64,000 nucleotides of DNA from Acetobacterium paludosum (GTDB lineage Bacteria > Bacillota > Clostridia > Eubacteriales > Eubacteriaceae). Location of the stretch: the NCBI RefSeq assembly GCF_008086595.1, contig NZ_RXYA01000010.1, positions 1 to 64,000 on the forward strand, in the 5' to 3' direction. Positions 8,055 to 17,427 of this stretch are shown here, piece by piece. Numbering within the stretch: position 1 is the first letter of the stretch; each line of letters starts with the position of its first letter. The notes beneath the pieces were generated by a model. That model saw nothing but the letters and a program-made list of their open reading frames with translations, was not told where the DNA came from and searched no databases. The position numbers and the translations under genes are program-made.

Positions 8055-9419
8055 TTACATAACCATTTCCATATCTTCATCTTCGCAGTCACGATCCTGT
8101 CGATCCATGAGTGCATTTAAAATTAATTCAGCCAAACGGATCGCGCCTTTATAGCCGACGATGGGCATATATGAATGGACATAGCGGTCGATGATTGGGA
8201 AACCGACACGAACAAGCGGAATATCTTCAGCTCGGGCAACATATTTACCGTGGGTGCCACCGATAAGTAAATCGACGGAATCGTTTTTAATCCATTGATG
8301 AAGCTCGAATAAATCAGCGGCTGCTTTTGCAACACAGCCTTCAAGGCCGAATTTATCAAAAAGCATTTTAGCCTTTTCCTCAAAGATTTTGCCGGGGGTG
8401 CCAGTTACCAGGTATTTTGGGATCATTCCCATTTCCATAGTAATTTGAGCCAACCCGAGGACCGTATCCGGATCACCGTAAATGGCGACTGATTTATTAT
8501 AAGTATACTGATGTGAATCAAGTAAAATATCCATTAATTGACCACGTTCTTCATCTATTTCATAAGGAACTTCATTTTTAGAAAAATGATTCAGGGCCAT
8601 AATGAACGCATCAGTATTTTCAACGCCGATGGGCAGCGGAAGTGTTTGATAGGGAACTTTGCATTTCTTTTCCAAAAAATCTGCAGGAAATTCAGAAGTC
8701 AGTTCACCAAGTGCCAAAGTTAATTCGCAATTGCCCAGATCTTTGATGTCGGAAATGGTGGTGCCGCCTTTGGGATACATGTTGTAGCTTCCGGTCATTG
8801 GAGCATCCATCACGCCGCTGGTGTCAGGCAGCATGATATACTCAACGCCCATGATGGTCATGAGGCGTTTCATTTCCCGCATGTCGCCAGGATTCACAAA
8901 ACCAGGTAAGAGCGCAAGTTTGTTATTTTTTTCGCCAGTTGCTTCAGCCAGGTATTTAATAAATCCGGTGATCATGTTATAATAACCGGTAATATGTGAA
9001 CCAACATAGCTTGGAGTATTGGTATGAACAACAATTTTGCCTTCAGGAATTTTGGCGTCATTGATGTAACCGACCAGATCATCACCAATGGTTTCACTGA
9101 GACAAGTGGTATGAACAGCAATGATATCAGGATTGTAAATATCAAAGATGTTTTTAATAGCCGTTTTTAAGTTGGCGCCGCCGCCGAAAACTGAAGCTCC
9201 TTCTGTAAACGAACTGGAAGATGCAATTGCTGGATCTTTAAAATGTCTTGATAAAAACATTCGATGAAATGAACAGCATCCTTGGGAACCATGGCTATGC
9301 GGCATACAGGCATGAACACCCAGGGCAGCATACATTGCTCCAACTGGTTGACATGTTTTAATCGGATTGATTCGTAGGGCGGATCTTTCCGATTGTTCTT
9401 TTGGGGTTAAATCTAACAT
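8055..9419 (-). CDS. nifK: Nitrogenase MoFe protein beta subunit NifK
   Basis: Starting at the ATG at 9419, this gives 454 residues, the usual clostridial length. P-cluster ligands are seen as Cys23 (KTCQPVG), Cys48 (HGSQGCC) and Cys106 (HTTCLSETIGDD). The start is chosen because AGGAGG lies nine bases upstream and the ATG overlaps the nifD stop as TAATG; a longer in-frame start 16 codons earlier would lie within nifD and lacks support. The overlap argues for coupled translation in a 1:1 ratio with NifD, as the alpha2-beta2 protein needs. Confidence 0.96.
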   Translation of the reverse strand: MLDLTPKEQSERSALRINPIKTCQPVGAMYAALGVHACMPHSHGSQGCCSFHRMFLSRHFKDPAIASSSSFTEGASVFGGGANLKTAIKNIFDIYNPDIIAVHTTCLSETIGDDLVGYINDAKIPEGKIVVHTNTPSYVGSHITGYYNMITGFIKYLAEATGEKNNKLALLPGFVNPGDMREMKRLMTIMGVEYIMLPDTSGVMDAPMTGSYNMYPKGGTTISDIKDLGNCELTLALGELTSEFPADFLEKKCKVPYQTLPLPIGVENTDAFIMALNHFSKNEVPYEIDEERGQLMDILLDSHQYTYNKSVAIYGDPDTVLGLAQITMEMGMIPKYLVTGTPGKIFEEKAKMLFDKFGLEGCVAKAAADLFELHQWIKNDSVDLLIGGTHGKYVARAEDIPLVRVGFPIIDRYVHSYMPIVGYKGAIRLAELILNALMDRQDRDCEDEDMEMVM

Positions 9420-11017
9420 TATTCTGTACCTCCTAAGCTGCCTTCTAATGTGGGCGTATTTTTCCATGGTGCTTCAACTAAATTCCAGGCCGGTGTATAA
9501 ACAGCCATCGTTATATCTTTGGCGAAATTCAAGGCACCTCTGAACCCGGCATAGGGACCGGCATAATCATAAGAATGCAATTGTCGTGAGGGAACACCTG
9601 ATTTTTGAATGAGGAACTTGTCCTTAATTCCCGAGAAGAAAATATCCGGTTTTAACAGTTTTAAGAACTCCTCTGTTTCAAAATGATTGTAGTCATCGGT
9701 AACAACCGTATTATCATTGATATCTGACCACAAGCCATTGTATTCTTCAAGGTGAACGCCGGCATTTTTAAGTTCTTCAAGACGTTCGGGAGTAAGAATT
9801 GATTTAAAGTTTTCAGGATCTTTTTCGACGGTGATGCTTTCAACGTTTTTAGAATCAGCATCGCGTTTTATGGAAGGGAGAACATCGCGGCCTTCATAAT
9901 CATCCCGATGGCCAAATTCATAGCCCGCCAAAACGACTTCCACACCAAGTGTCTTTAAGAGATTGATATAGTGATGTGTTCGTGATCCGCCGACATAAAT
10001 TGCAGCCGTTTTTCCTTCCAGTCTGGTCTTATAATGAGCCATGCCTTCGGCAATTTCTTCTTCTTCGTCGGCGATGACTGCTTCAGTTCGGGCTATTAAA
10101 TCAGGATCATTGAAGAACAGTGCCATGTCCCGAAGCGATTTTTTAATGCCATCAAGTCCAATAAAATTAACTTTTATCCAATCGATGCCATACTTGGTTT
10201 TCATCATTTCAGCGATGTAATTAATGGATCGATGACATTGAACCAGATTAAGATCGGCAGTATGGGCATTTTTCAATTCAGCATAACTGCCATCACCAGT
10301 CATAACTGAAACCACGTTATATCCGATTCGTTTTAAAATACGTTCGGTTTCCCAACCGTCACCGCCGATGTTATATTCACCTAAAAGGTTAACGGAATAC
10401 TTCATCGGTTCGGCATCTCCGGTGCCAATGACAGACCGCATTAAACCATTGTTGGCAATATGATGGCCGCCGGATTGACTGACTCCTTTATAACCTTCGC
10501 AACTAAAAGCTAATATCTTGATGCCGTATAATTCTTCAGCTTCAGCCGCGACAGCATGAATATCATCACCGATAAGACCGACTGGGCAGGTTGAGCAAAT
10601 CATGATACAATTAGGCTTGAAAATTTCAAACACTTCTTTAATGGCTTTTTTTAATTTTTTTTCTCCGCCAAACACGATATCGGTTTCCTGCATATCGGTT
10701 GAGAAACAATATTCGCCAAATGACTGGGTGTTTTCGTCGCCCTTGGCTTTATGTCTTCGTGTTCCCCAAGTATAGAAACCGCAACCGATTGGACCGTGGG
10801 TAATGATGGCAACATCCTTAAGGGGAGAAAGAACAACCCCTTTACATCCGGCATAACAGCAACCGCGATTTGTCATAATTCCAGGTATGGCTCTTGTATC
10901 TGCCTGAATGACATTGGGTTCTCCTTCTTCAATTGTGATAACATGTTCTTTTCTATTTTTATAAACTTTTGAACTATATTTATCGAGTACTTTTTCTTTT
11001 GAATCCAATATACTCAC
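9419..11017 (-). CDS. nifD: Nitrogenase MoFe protein alpha subunit NifD
   Basis: A 532-residue NifD that binds the P-cluster and FeMo-co. P-cluster ligands are Cys53 (RGCCYAG), Cys79 (HGPIGCG) and Cys144 (STCPVGLIGDD). FeMo-co ligands are Cys261 in NLVQCHRS and His481 in RQLHSYDY. Compared with proteobacterial NifD there is an extra stretch of about 50-60 residues near 380-440, a known mark of clostridial NifD (Clostridium pasteurianum NifD is about this length). The ligand set fits molybdenum nitrogenase and not the VnfD or AnfD type. The gene follows nifI2 by six bases. Confidence 0.97.
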   Translation of the reverse strand: MSILDSKEKVLDKYSSKVYKNRKEHVITIEEGEPNVIQADTRAIPGIMTNRGCCYAGCKGVVLSPLKDVAIITHGPIGCGFYTWGTRRHKAKGDENTQSFGEYCFSTDMQETDIVFGGEKKLKKAIKEVFEIFKPNCIMICSTCPVGLIGDDIHAVAAEAEELYGIKILAFSCEGYKGVSQSGGHHIANNGLMRSVIGTGDAEPMKYSVNLLGEYNIGGDGWETERILKRIGYNVVSVMTGDGSYAELKNAHTADLNLVQCHRSINYIAEMMKTKYGIDWIKVNFIGLDGIKKSLRDMALFFNDPDLIARTEAVIADEEEEIAEGMAHYKTRLEGKTAAIYVGGSRTHHYINLLKTLGVEVVLAGYEFGHRDDYEGRDVLPSIKRDADSKNVESITVEKDPENFKSILTPERLEELKNAGVHLEEYNGLWSDINDNTVVTDDYNHFETEEFLKLLKPDIFFSGIKDKFLIQKSGVPSRQLHSYDYAGPYAGFRGALNFAKDITMAVYTPAWNLVEAPWKNTPTLEGSLGGTE

Positions 11018-11023
11018 CTCTTT

Positions 11024-11407
11024 CTAAAATGCATCAGCATTTTTCTCGCCGCTACGTACACGAATGGAGTCCTCTATCGGGAGGATGAAAATTTTACCAT
11101 CGCCTGGATTACCGGTGGAATTGCTGTCAATTAAAATGGAAACGACCTTGTCCACATCTTCATCTTCAACAATTAATGTAAAAAATCGCTTTGAAATTAA
11201 ACGGGATGGTTCGGTTAATGCTTCGCCAATGTTTGAAATTGGCATTTCTCCAGAATCGACAATATCTTGAATGATCGAAAAATCAACGCTTTTCTTTCCT
11301 CTGCCGAGAACCTTCAAACAGGTAAAAGCAGGAAAGCCTTCTTTTACCAGGGCTTCTTTGGTTGGATTAACTTTATTCTGTCGAATAATAGCCATAACTT
11401 CTTTCAT
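11024..11407 (-). CDS. nifI2: PII-like nitrogenase regulator NifI2
   Basis: This 127-residue PII-family protein matches NifI2, which forms a complex with NifI1 and reversibly switches off NifDK activity when ammonium is present, with 2-oxoglutarate and ATP relieving the block. The N-terminus KEVMAIIRQNKVNPTKEAL and the C-terminal region GDGKIFILPIEDSIRVRSGE follow the PII plan; the T-loop is longer than in GlnB. The ATG at 11407 follows AAAAGGAGG. Its position between nifI1 and nifD is the standard order in methanogens and clostridia. Confidence 0.94.
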   Translation of the reverse strand: MKEVMAIIRQNKVNPTKEALVKEGFPAFTCLKVLGRGKKSVDFSIIQDIVDSGEMPISNIGEALTEPSRLISKRFFTLIVEDEDVDKVVSILIDSNSTGNPGDGKIFILPIEDSIRVRSGEKNADAF

Positions 11408-11422
11408 ATCTAATTCCTCCTT

Positions 11423-11749
11423 TTACAGGCCAGATTTTCCAGTACTGATTGTGTAAGCTTCCTCTACCGGAGAAACAAAAATACGACCGTCTCCAAAAGC
11501 ACCATCGGCACCTGTTTTTGCATTTTTCATGACAATTCTGATAACATCATCTTTATCTTCGTCGTTAACGATTAAAAGCAGCATCACTTTTGGAAGTTCA
11601 TCATAATAAACATCGCCAACTTTGATTCCCTTTTGTTTTCCTCGGCCATAGACATCTAATTTAGTAACCGCTGAAAATCCACCGGACAGTAATTCGGATA
11701 AAACAATGCCTGTTTTTTCAGGTCTTACAATTGCGCGTACCATTAACAT
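11423..11749 (-). CDS. nifI1: PII-like nitrogenase regulator NifI1
   Basis: From the ATG at 11749 this gives 108 residues starting MLMVRAIVRPEKTG, typical of NifI1. It pairs with NifI2 to inhibit nitrogenase after an ammonium upshift. The PII signature GDGRIFVSPVEEAYTI is present. The start is chosen because AAAGGAAG lies seven bases upstream; an ATG two codons earlier and a GTG further up sit on top of or before that site. The gene is 15 bases upstream of nifI2. No DraT/DraG genes are visible, so NifI is the likely post-translational switch here. Confidence 0.92.
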   Translation of the reverse strand: MLMVRAIVRPEKTGIVLSELLSGGFSAVTKLDVYGRGKQKGIKVGDVYYDELPKVMLLLIVNDEDKDDVIRIVMKNAKTGADGAFGDGRIFVSPVEEAYTISTGKSGL

Positions 11750-11780
11750 ATTCATACTTCCTTTCACGTTTAAAATTTAA

Positions 11781-12623
<843 letters not shown>

Positions 12624-12659
12624 TTAGAATTCAATGTTTTCCAAACAAAATAAAATCAG

Positions 12660-12707
12660 AAGAGGTCTCAGTCAACTACATCAATTTGTAGTTAGCTAAG
12701 ACCTCTT
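12660..12707 (-). repeat. nif leader hairpin 1 (nearest nifH)
   Basis: AAGAGGTCT at 12660-12668 pairs with AGACCTCTT at 12699-12707, with an inner seven-base stem (AACTACA with TGTAGTT) and a six-base loop. Two of the intermediate positions pair as G-U only in the minus-strand RNA, which is the nif mRNA. The same base sequence AGGTCT/AGACCT recurs in the other two hairpins. Confidence 0.75.
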
Positions 12708-12737
12708 CGTCCCGGGGGGTATAAGTTTGGAAGAAAC

Positions 12738-12782
12738 AAAAAAAGTCTTAATCAGCCACACAAATGCAGTTAATTAAGACCT
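12738..12782 (-). terminator. nif leader hairpin 2 with terminator T-tract
   Basis: GTCTTAAT at 12745-12752 pairs with ATTAAGAC at 12773-12780, and a weaker upper stem uses G-U pairs on the minus strand. Seven A at 12738-12744 give seven U directly after the stem in nif mRNA. This is a convincing intrinsic terminator about 140 bases upstream of nifH and downstream of the predicted promoter, so it should act as an attenuator. Confidence 0.75.
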
Positions 12783-12821
12783 CTCTGTCTATATAGGATT
12801 GTTGTAACCATAAACGAAAGA

Positions 12822-12861
12822 AGGTCTCGATCAGATACATTATAGTATCTGATTGAGACCT
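12822..12861 (-). repeat. nif leader hairpin 3 (nearest the promoter)
   Basis: AGGTCTC at 12822-12828 pairs with GAGACCT at 12855-12861, and ATCAGATAC pairs with GTATCTGAT inside it, leaving a six-base loop. On the minus strand it is followed by TTCTTTCG, a weak U-tract. It shares its lower stem with hairpins 1 and 2 while the upper stem differs. Confidence 0.75.
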
Positions 12862-12906
12862 CATCGTCTAAGTAATAAATCCGTTTGTCATTGTTTCTAT
12901 AGGCTA

Positions 12907-12935
12907 ATTATCCATGGATAGCATAGAAAAGTCAA
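12907..12935 (-). promoter_or_regulatory. Predicted nifH promoter
   Basis: Reading the minus strand, TTGACT (12930-12935) and GATAAT (12907-12912) are 17 bases apart. Transcription would start near 12900 and cross all three hairpins. No sigma-54 type GG-N10-GC element was seen, so a housekeeping sigma factor is inferred. Confidence 0.6.
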
Positions 12936-13152
12936 GCGGTATTGAATGTAAACCCTTTTCATCTTTGGATGGTTATCAAAATACTCGGACTTTTTCATGA
13001 CGGATTTTGTAATTTAACAGTGATTGTATTTCATTTCCAAATGTAAGTTTTCAACTGTTAGACGGGATGAAATCAATTTCACAAAATCAATATGTGAGTT
13101 GGATTAAAACAGAACATCTGATTACTTAAATAATTCTTAATAGATAGCAAGA

Positions 13153-14103
13153 TTAACCGCAATGTGAACACTCAGAACAATTGCCGCAGGCTTTTTCTGT
13201 CGGATCATGGACTAAAATTGAGCGCACTTCACTCCGATTAAGATCAACAACGACGATGTCATCATGAATGATTTCAAGTTTGTTGTCATGAAAAATGATG
13301 GACATGGGTTCGGGTATCATAATCTCCGGATCAATTTCGCCTGGTTTCATCTGGGGCTGAATCAAATTTTTTTCCGCTGCGTTTGAAATCAGGAGGCCGC
13401 TATTTGAGGTGAGCAGTGATCTTAATTGACCATGAGGATCATAGGTCACCGAGTTCTCATCGCTATTGATGCCATGGGCCTTACAGTTATAGGCGATAAT
13501 GACCCCAACCGGTGTGGTTATGGGTTCCGGCAGAGCCGGTTCAAAGCTTTTTAAAGTACCATTTTCATAAAGTGAAAAACCGTAGCGTACTTTTACTAAA
13601 CCATCGAGACTGGTGATTTCGATGATCTCCTGAGGCCATAAGGTTAAGCTTTTTAAAGCGCCGCTTTCATAAAAACATAAACTGACTGCTTTGGCAGAAA
13701 AAGAACCGATGGGTAAATCAAAGGCCATAGGTTTGGCTAGACTGTATTCATTTTCTTCCGTCCAGTATCCGTTGATGCGTCCGTTAAGCGGAAACAGCCG
13801 ATGGATACTGCCGTTTTCATAAAAACTGATTCGCTCTGCCGATATGAGGCCAAGTGGGGTAACGACCTCCGTCGCCGTTTCCAAATCGATGCTTTTTATT
13901 TCGCCGCTCTTAAAGAATTCCAGCGACAGGCCTTCGCGATTTCTGATATTGGAGGGGCCATAACTTGGCACTAAAATTCCGATAGGGGTGGTAATATTAT
14001 TTTTTCCTTCAAAAGCGCAACCCTTTAAAACACCGTTGTCAAAAGTTTCGGAAAAGATCACATCGGTTAAAGGACCGTATTTTTCGGTCTGTATTTTATT
14101 CAT
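13153..14103 (-). CDS. MORN-like repeat protein with CxxCxxCxxC tail, next to nif
   Basis: A 316-residue protein built of irregular repeats in which short strands end in phrases like FYENGSIHRL, FYESGALKSL and LYENGTLKSF. This resembles MORN or toxin_antitoxin-YwqK-type beta repeats. The last 11 residues hold four cysteines, Cys306, Cys309, Cys312 and Cys315, in a CxxCxxCxxC pattern that could bind a metal or Fe-S cluster. No signal peptide is visible. It lies nine bases after the AnfO-like gene in the same operon and just upstream of the nif promoter, so a nitrogenase-related accessory role is inferred. The function is unknown. Confidence 0.75.
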   Translation of the reverse strand: MNKIQTEKYGPLTDVIFSETFDNGVLKGCAFEGKNNITTPIGILVPSYGPSNIRNREGLSLEFFKSGEIKSIDLETATEVVTPLGLISAERISFYENGSIHRLFPLNGRINGYWTEENEYSLAKPMAFDLPIGSFSAKAVSLCFYESGALKSLTLWPQEIIEITSLDGLVKVRYGFSLYENGTLKSFEPALPEPITTPVGVIIAYNCKAHGINSDENSVTYDPHGQLRSLLTSNSGLLISNAAEKNLIQPQMKPGEIDPEIMIPEPMSIIFHDNKLEIIHDDIVVVDLNRSEVRSILVHDPTEKACGNCSECSHCG

Positions 14104-14112
14104 TTTAATCTC

Positions 14113-14754
14113 CTATTCTTGGCACAAGACATGGGTGATGATCACCTGTTTGCCGGAAGCATTTTCTGTTTGGACGGTGTAGGCGAGTTTCATTTCCGCC
14201 AGTTTATTGTCAAACCATGGTGGAATATGGCTGCATGCCACTTCCAGGGAGTAAAAGGTGGTGTTTTCCAGGAAAGGCAGAAGCACCTTTTTCGAGCTCA
14301 ATTCGGGATATCGTTTCTGGACGGTGTTTAAATTGAGAAAATAGTGGCCGGATTCATCCATTTTCACCGGTATTTTGGATATCGGTGAATCATCATTATT
14401 CGCTTCATCTTCAATACGGATTAGATCAGCCTGGATGGCATCCAGTAAATCCAGATCAAAATCTTCAGATTCACAGATAATAAAGCCGGACTGATCAAAT
14501 ACCTGGTAGGGAATACCGGTTATCGATTTGGTAATGATGATCTTACAGGTGTTGAAGCAGACAATCATTTGGTTGATAGTCTCCCGGACTGATGTTAATC
14601 CACCAGAGAGGTCAGGATGAAAAGGAACTGGTTCAGATTGGTGCCAAACGGAATTGTCTTTGGTGTAGAAGACAAAATTAGTCATTTCATCAAAACGTGA
14701 AATCTGGTTGGTATCATTACAAAAAACTGCCATTACATTGGTGTTTTCTTTCAT
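14113..14754 (-). CDS. AnfO-like nitrogenase accessory protein
   Basis: This 213-residue protein resembles AnfO, a poorly understood accessory protein first described with the Fe-only nitrogenase. Family-like stretches are the N-terminal AVFCNDTNQISRFDE, the central FHPDLSGGLTSVRETI and the segment IITKSITGIPYQVFDQSGF. No anfHDGK genes are in the window; instead the neighbouring enzyme is the molybdenum type. It is probably soluble and shares an operon with the MORN-like protein. The assignment rests on motif likeness recalled from the family and should be tested by a profile search. Confidence 0.7.
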   Translation of the reverse strand: MKENTNVMAVFCNDTNQISRFDEMTNFVFYTKDNSVWHQSEPVPFHPDLSGGLTSVRETINQMIVCFNTCKIIITKSITGIPYQVFDQSGFIICESEDFDLDLLDAIQADLIRIEDEANNDDSPISKIPVKMDESGHYFLNLNTVQKRYPELSSKKVLLPFLENTTFYSLEVACSHIPPWFDNKLAEMKLAYTVQTENASGKQVIITHVLCQE

Positions 14755-14811
14755 TTCTTCACCTCATTTGATTGAATCAATTTAAAATAGAATCGCGTAA
14801 AAATTAGTTGT

Positions 14812-14820
14812 AGTATAGCA
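14812..14820 (-). promoter_or_regulatory. Possible extended -10 promoter for the AnfO-like gene
   Basis: The minus strand reads TGCTATACT, an extended -10 element, about 60 bases before the start codon. The -35 region is poor. Confidence 0.35.
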
Positions 14821-14940
14821 TATAAATAAAAAAGTGCACTGATTTAAAATTAAAACGCGCAGAAAAACGATTGCAGAAATGATTGGCTTAAAGAAATTAG
14901 TTTGACTTTGGATAGGGAAGTCGAAGAAAAAGTGACTACC

Positions 14941-14970
14941 AAAAAGAAAACCTCCTGTGAAAACAGGGGG
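14941..14970 (-). terminator. Terminator of the XRE/membrane-protein operon
   Basis: CCTCCTGT at 14951-14958 pairs with ACAGGGGG at 14963-14970. On the minus strand the stem is followed by TTTTCTTTTT. Confidence 0.8.
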
Positions 14971-15009
14971 CTGGTTGTTGGGATTATGTCAGGACAGAGT
15001 CTTGAGACA

Positions 15010-15492
15010 TTATTTGGTAGAATCATCATTGAATTCATCTTCCAGTTTTTTTTGTCGCTTTTTCACCAGGGTACCGCAGATTAAAAGGGCAACAAAGATG
15101 AGGGCAAAAAGAAAGGCGAATATGATGAGGGTCAGAAGCAAAAGAATGCCCAGATCATTTTTGAGAAAATCATTTTTCATATACAAGGAGATCGCGTAAA
15201 TAATTGCAAAGAGACCGGAACCAACGAGACTGAAAATCAAATAGTTTTTTGTGGTGGGTTTGCTGTAATAATCCCATTGACCTTTACGGTAATAACCGAT
15301 AAAACTGCCGACACAACAAATCATAAAAATAAACCATTCAAAAGCCCATTGGCTAAATGGGGCACTTAAGAATATCGACTGAATGATGATGCTTCCCAAA
15401 AGGAGCCAGAAAACGATCCAGAAACAGATATGCTCAACTTTGTACATTTCCATTTCCTGGCGCTCATCAATTACTTTTTTAAATTTTTTCAT
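15010..15492 (-). CDS. Small membrane protein with four transmembrane segments, partner of XRE regulator
   Basis: From the ATG at 15492 this gives 160 residues. After a charged N-terminus (KKFKKVIDERQE) there are hydrophobic segments near residues 22-42, 52-66, 84-102 and 116-140, and a lysine-rich C-terminus. The start is chosen for the GGGAGGA site nine bases upstream. The N-terminal DERQ motif and the pairing with a small XRE repressor are typical of membrane proteins of unknown function in Firmicutes. Its start overlaps the end of the XRE gene by 14 bases, so the two are co-translated. Confidence 0.75.
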   Translation of the reverse strand: MKKFKKVIDERQEMEMYKVEHICFWIVFWLLLGSIIIQSIFLSAPFSQWAFEWFIFMICCVGSFIGYYRKGQWDYYSKPTTKNYLIFSLVGSGLFAIIYAISLYMKNDFLKNDLGILLLLTLIIFAFLFALIFVALLICGTLVKKRQKKLEDEFNDDSTK

Positions 15493-15691
15493 TACTATTT
15501 TCCTCCCAAAATAAATCATTTAACGTTTTTCCCAGAGCTTTACAGATGGCAATACACAATTGTAAAGAAGGGTTGAACTTCCCAGCTTCAATCATACCGA
15601 TGGTCTGTCGGGTCACGCCGACCCGTTTGGCCAGCTCGTCCTGGGAGATATCATGCTCGGCCCGGGCGACTTTTAATTTCAAGTTTTTCAT
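15479..15691 (-). CDS. Small XRE-family transcriptional regulator
   Basis: From the ATG at 15691 this encodes 70 residues that are almost entirely a Cro/C1-type helix-turn-helix: ISQDELAKRVGVTRQTIGMIEAGKFNPSLQ is the usual two-helix core. It belongs to the YozG/HTH_3 group of short regulators that control a membrane partner. AAAGGAG lies seven bases before the start. A promoter with a perfect -35 lies just upstream and could be autoregulated. Confidence 0.88.
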   Translation of the reverse strand: MKNLKLKVARAEHDISQDELAKRVGVTRQTIGMIEAGKFNPSLQLCIAICKALGKTLNDLFWEENSNEKI

Positions 15692-15711
15692 CTGATCACT
15701 CCTTTGTGCAT

Positions 15712-15740
15712 ATAGTATAATATACAAGATAAAATGTCAA
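15712..15740 (-). promoter_or_regulatory. Promoter of the XRE operon
   Basis: The minus strand has TTGACA (15735-15740) and, 17 bases on, TACTAT (15712-15717). An overlapping TATACT would give 15-base spacing. Confidence 0.6.
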
Positions 15741-15810
15741 GTATATATTGCATAAAGAAATATATAATAAGCAGAAGCTCGCCGGTATGGCCCGATGACT
15801 GCTGCTATTA

Positions 15811-16710
15811 TTAGGGAATAATATCGCCAAATAAAAATGATAATTGCTGGCTGCCGTGTTCCAGCTTATAACGGGAGACGATGTCCGGCATTTTGTAGAG
15901 AAGACCATGACGCTGGCATTCCCGGGCGAAGACAGCCCAGAGGCTTTTGGCATTGGGGCTGGCGCAGCTGTAGGCATTGCCAAAGTGTTTCAGGTATTCT
16001 TTTTTAATGCCGGGAAAATGTTCGTCCAGTTGGTCATAAAAATAAAGGCGCTGCTGATCCCGAAGGGTGACCCCAAAAGCCGGATAAATAAAATCGGCGC
16101 CGCTCTTGGCAGCAAGTTCCACAATTTTTCTAATGTTGTCAGTAGTGTCGTTGATAAAGGGCAGGATGGGCATCAGCAGAACGCCGGCAAAGATACCGCT
16201 TTGGGACAACTCTTTAATGGCAGCAAAACGCTCGCTGCTGGGTGCTGCTCGGGGTTCAATTATTTTTGCCAGGGCGTCGTCAGCAGCGGTAATGGTGATT
16301 TTTACAATTACCGGAGAACGTTTTTGAATGGCTGAGAGCAGATCCTTATCCCGGGTAACAAGGGGACTTTTTGTGGCAATGGCCACCCCGAAGCCATGCA
16401 CTTTGAAGAGCTCCAGAGCCTGACGGGTGAGGGTCTCTTTTTTTTCAAAGGGGTTGTAAGGATCGCTCATGGCGCCGGTGCCCACAACCCCTTTTAGGGT
16501 TTTTCGCCGCAGATTGTCTTCAAGTATAGCCAGAGCATTTTCCTTTGCCCGAACCTGATCAAAATGGTCAATTCCGTAGCAATCGCTCCGGCTGTCGCAA
16601 TAGATACAGCCGTGACTGCAGCCCCGATAGATATTCATATTGTAGTCGGTGCCGAACCAGAAATTATTTTTGGTCCGGGTCAGCATGTTTTTAGCGGGAA
16701 TGGTTTCCAT
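15811..16710 (-). CDS. SPL-family radical SAM protein
   Basis: A 299-residue radical SAM protein of the spore-photoproduct-lyase-like family. The cluster motif CSHGCIYC lies near residues 31-38, preceded by NIYRGC. Further family features are GTGAMSDPYNPFEKK, IATKSPLVTRD and the C-terminal IYPAFGVTLRDQQRLYFYDQLD. True spore photoproduct lyase is longer, so a repair role is not proven; this subfamily is common in clostridia and its substrate is unknown. No clear operon partner is present. Confidence 0.82.
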   Translation of the reverse strand: METIPAKNMLTRTKNNFWFGTDYNMNIYRGCSHGCIYCDSRSDCYGIDHFDQVRAKENALAILEDNLRRKTLKGVVGTGAMSDPYNPFEKKETLTRQALELFKVHGFGVAIATKSPLVTRDKDLLSAIQKRSPVIVKITITAADDALAKIIEPRAAPSSERFAAIKELSQSGIFAGVLLMPILPFINDTTDNIRKIVELAAKSGADFIYPAFGVTLRDQQRLYFYDQLDEHFPGIKKEYLKHFGNAYSCASPNAKSLWAVFARECQRHGLLYKMPDIVSRYKLEHGSQQLSFLFGDIIP

Positions 16711-16736
16711 CGCGTTACCCTTCTTTTTTTATCATA

Positions 16737-17381
16737 TTATTGCACAATCAGACCTAATAATTTGGCCAGCTCGGCAGCCTGATAAGTGGAGACAACGGCA
16801 CCACTTAAAGCTTCAATGGAGACAATCAGCCCATCGATCTGGCTGGCCGTAAAGTCCAACCCTTTTAGCGGGGTTTTGAAAAAGCTGGCGCCACAAAAAT
16901 TGACGCGATCAAGGTCAATCTGGGTCAGTTTGCACTCGCTGATGGTGGTATCACTGAGGTCGCATTCAGAAATTTCGATTCCCTTCAGTTTGGCTTTGCC
17001 GAAATTTCCATACTGCAAATTGCAGTCGGTCAATCGAATGTTCTGTAGCTGGGCCTGGTAAAAATCAACGCCAATCAGTTTGCAGGATTTGAATTCGCAG
17101 CGGTTGAAGTATCCCTCGCCAAAGTTACTGTTGGAGAGGTTGCAGGACTGAAAGCGCACGTCACGACAGTCGATTTTTTCAAAATCACAGTGTGTAAACT
17201 CGCAGTTTTCGAAAAGTGATTCCCGGAAGGACAGCTTGGAAAAATCGATGTCTACCAGGGCTAAATCTTTAAAATATTTTGCCTCTATTTCCAGTTCTTC
17301 TTCTTGAGCCCACTCAATCAGAAGCATTAAATCGTCAGTAAAGTCTAGCTCAGTGGATATATTTGGTTTTGATATTTTCAT
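16737..17381 (-). CDS. Pentapeptide repeat protein
   Basis: A 214-residue protein whose middle (about residues 45-190) is made of A(D/N)LXX-type five-residue repeats such as CDFEKIDCRDVRFQSCNLSN, predicted to form a right-handed beta-helix. The quadrilateral repeat often ends in F or L at the central position. Members of the QnrB/MfpA branch protect DNA gyrase, but many have no known role. It has no signal peptide. It lies between the SPL-type protein and a GNAT enzyme on the same strand with short gaps. Confidence 0.85.
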   Translation of the reverse strand: MKISKPNISTELDFTDDLMLLIEWAQEEELEIEAKYFKDLALVDIDFSKLSFRESLFENCEFTHCDFEKIDCRDVRFQSCNLSNSNFGEGYFNRCEFKSCKLIGVDFYQAQLQNIRLTDCNLQYGNFGKAKLKGIEISECDLSDTTISECKLTQIDLDRVNFCGASFFKTPLKGLDFTASQIDGLIVSIEALSGAVVSTYQAAELAKLLGLIVQ

Positions 17382-17427
17382 AATGCTTTGGTACCTTTCT
17401 TGAGAAATTTATATAATGGGGAGCGTG

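Noticed and set aside
12660-12861. nif leader hairpins as classical ANTAR target or GlnR sites
   Set aside because: The loops do not have A at position 1 with G at position 4, and no GlnR-type TGTNAN7TNACA box was seen.
12660-12861. nif leader repeats as a CRISPR array
   Set aside because: Only three imperfect inverted-repeat units of unequal spacing; no constant repeat and spacer pattern and no cas genes.
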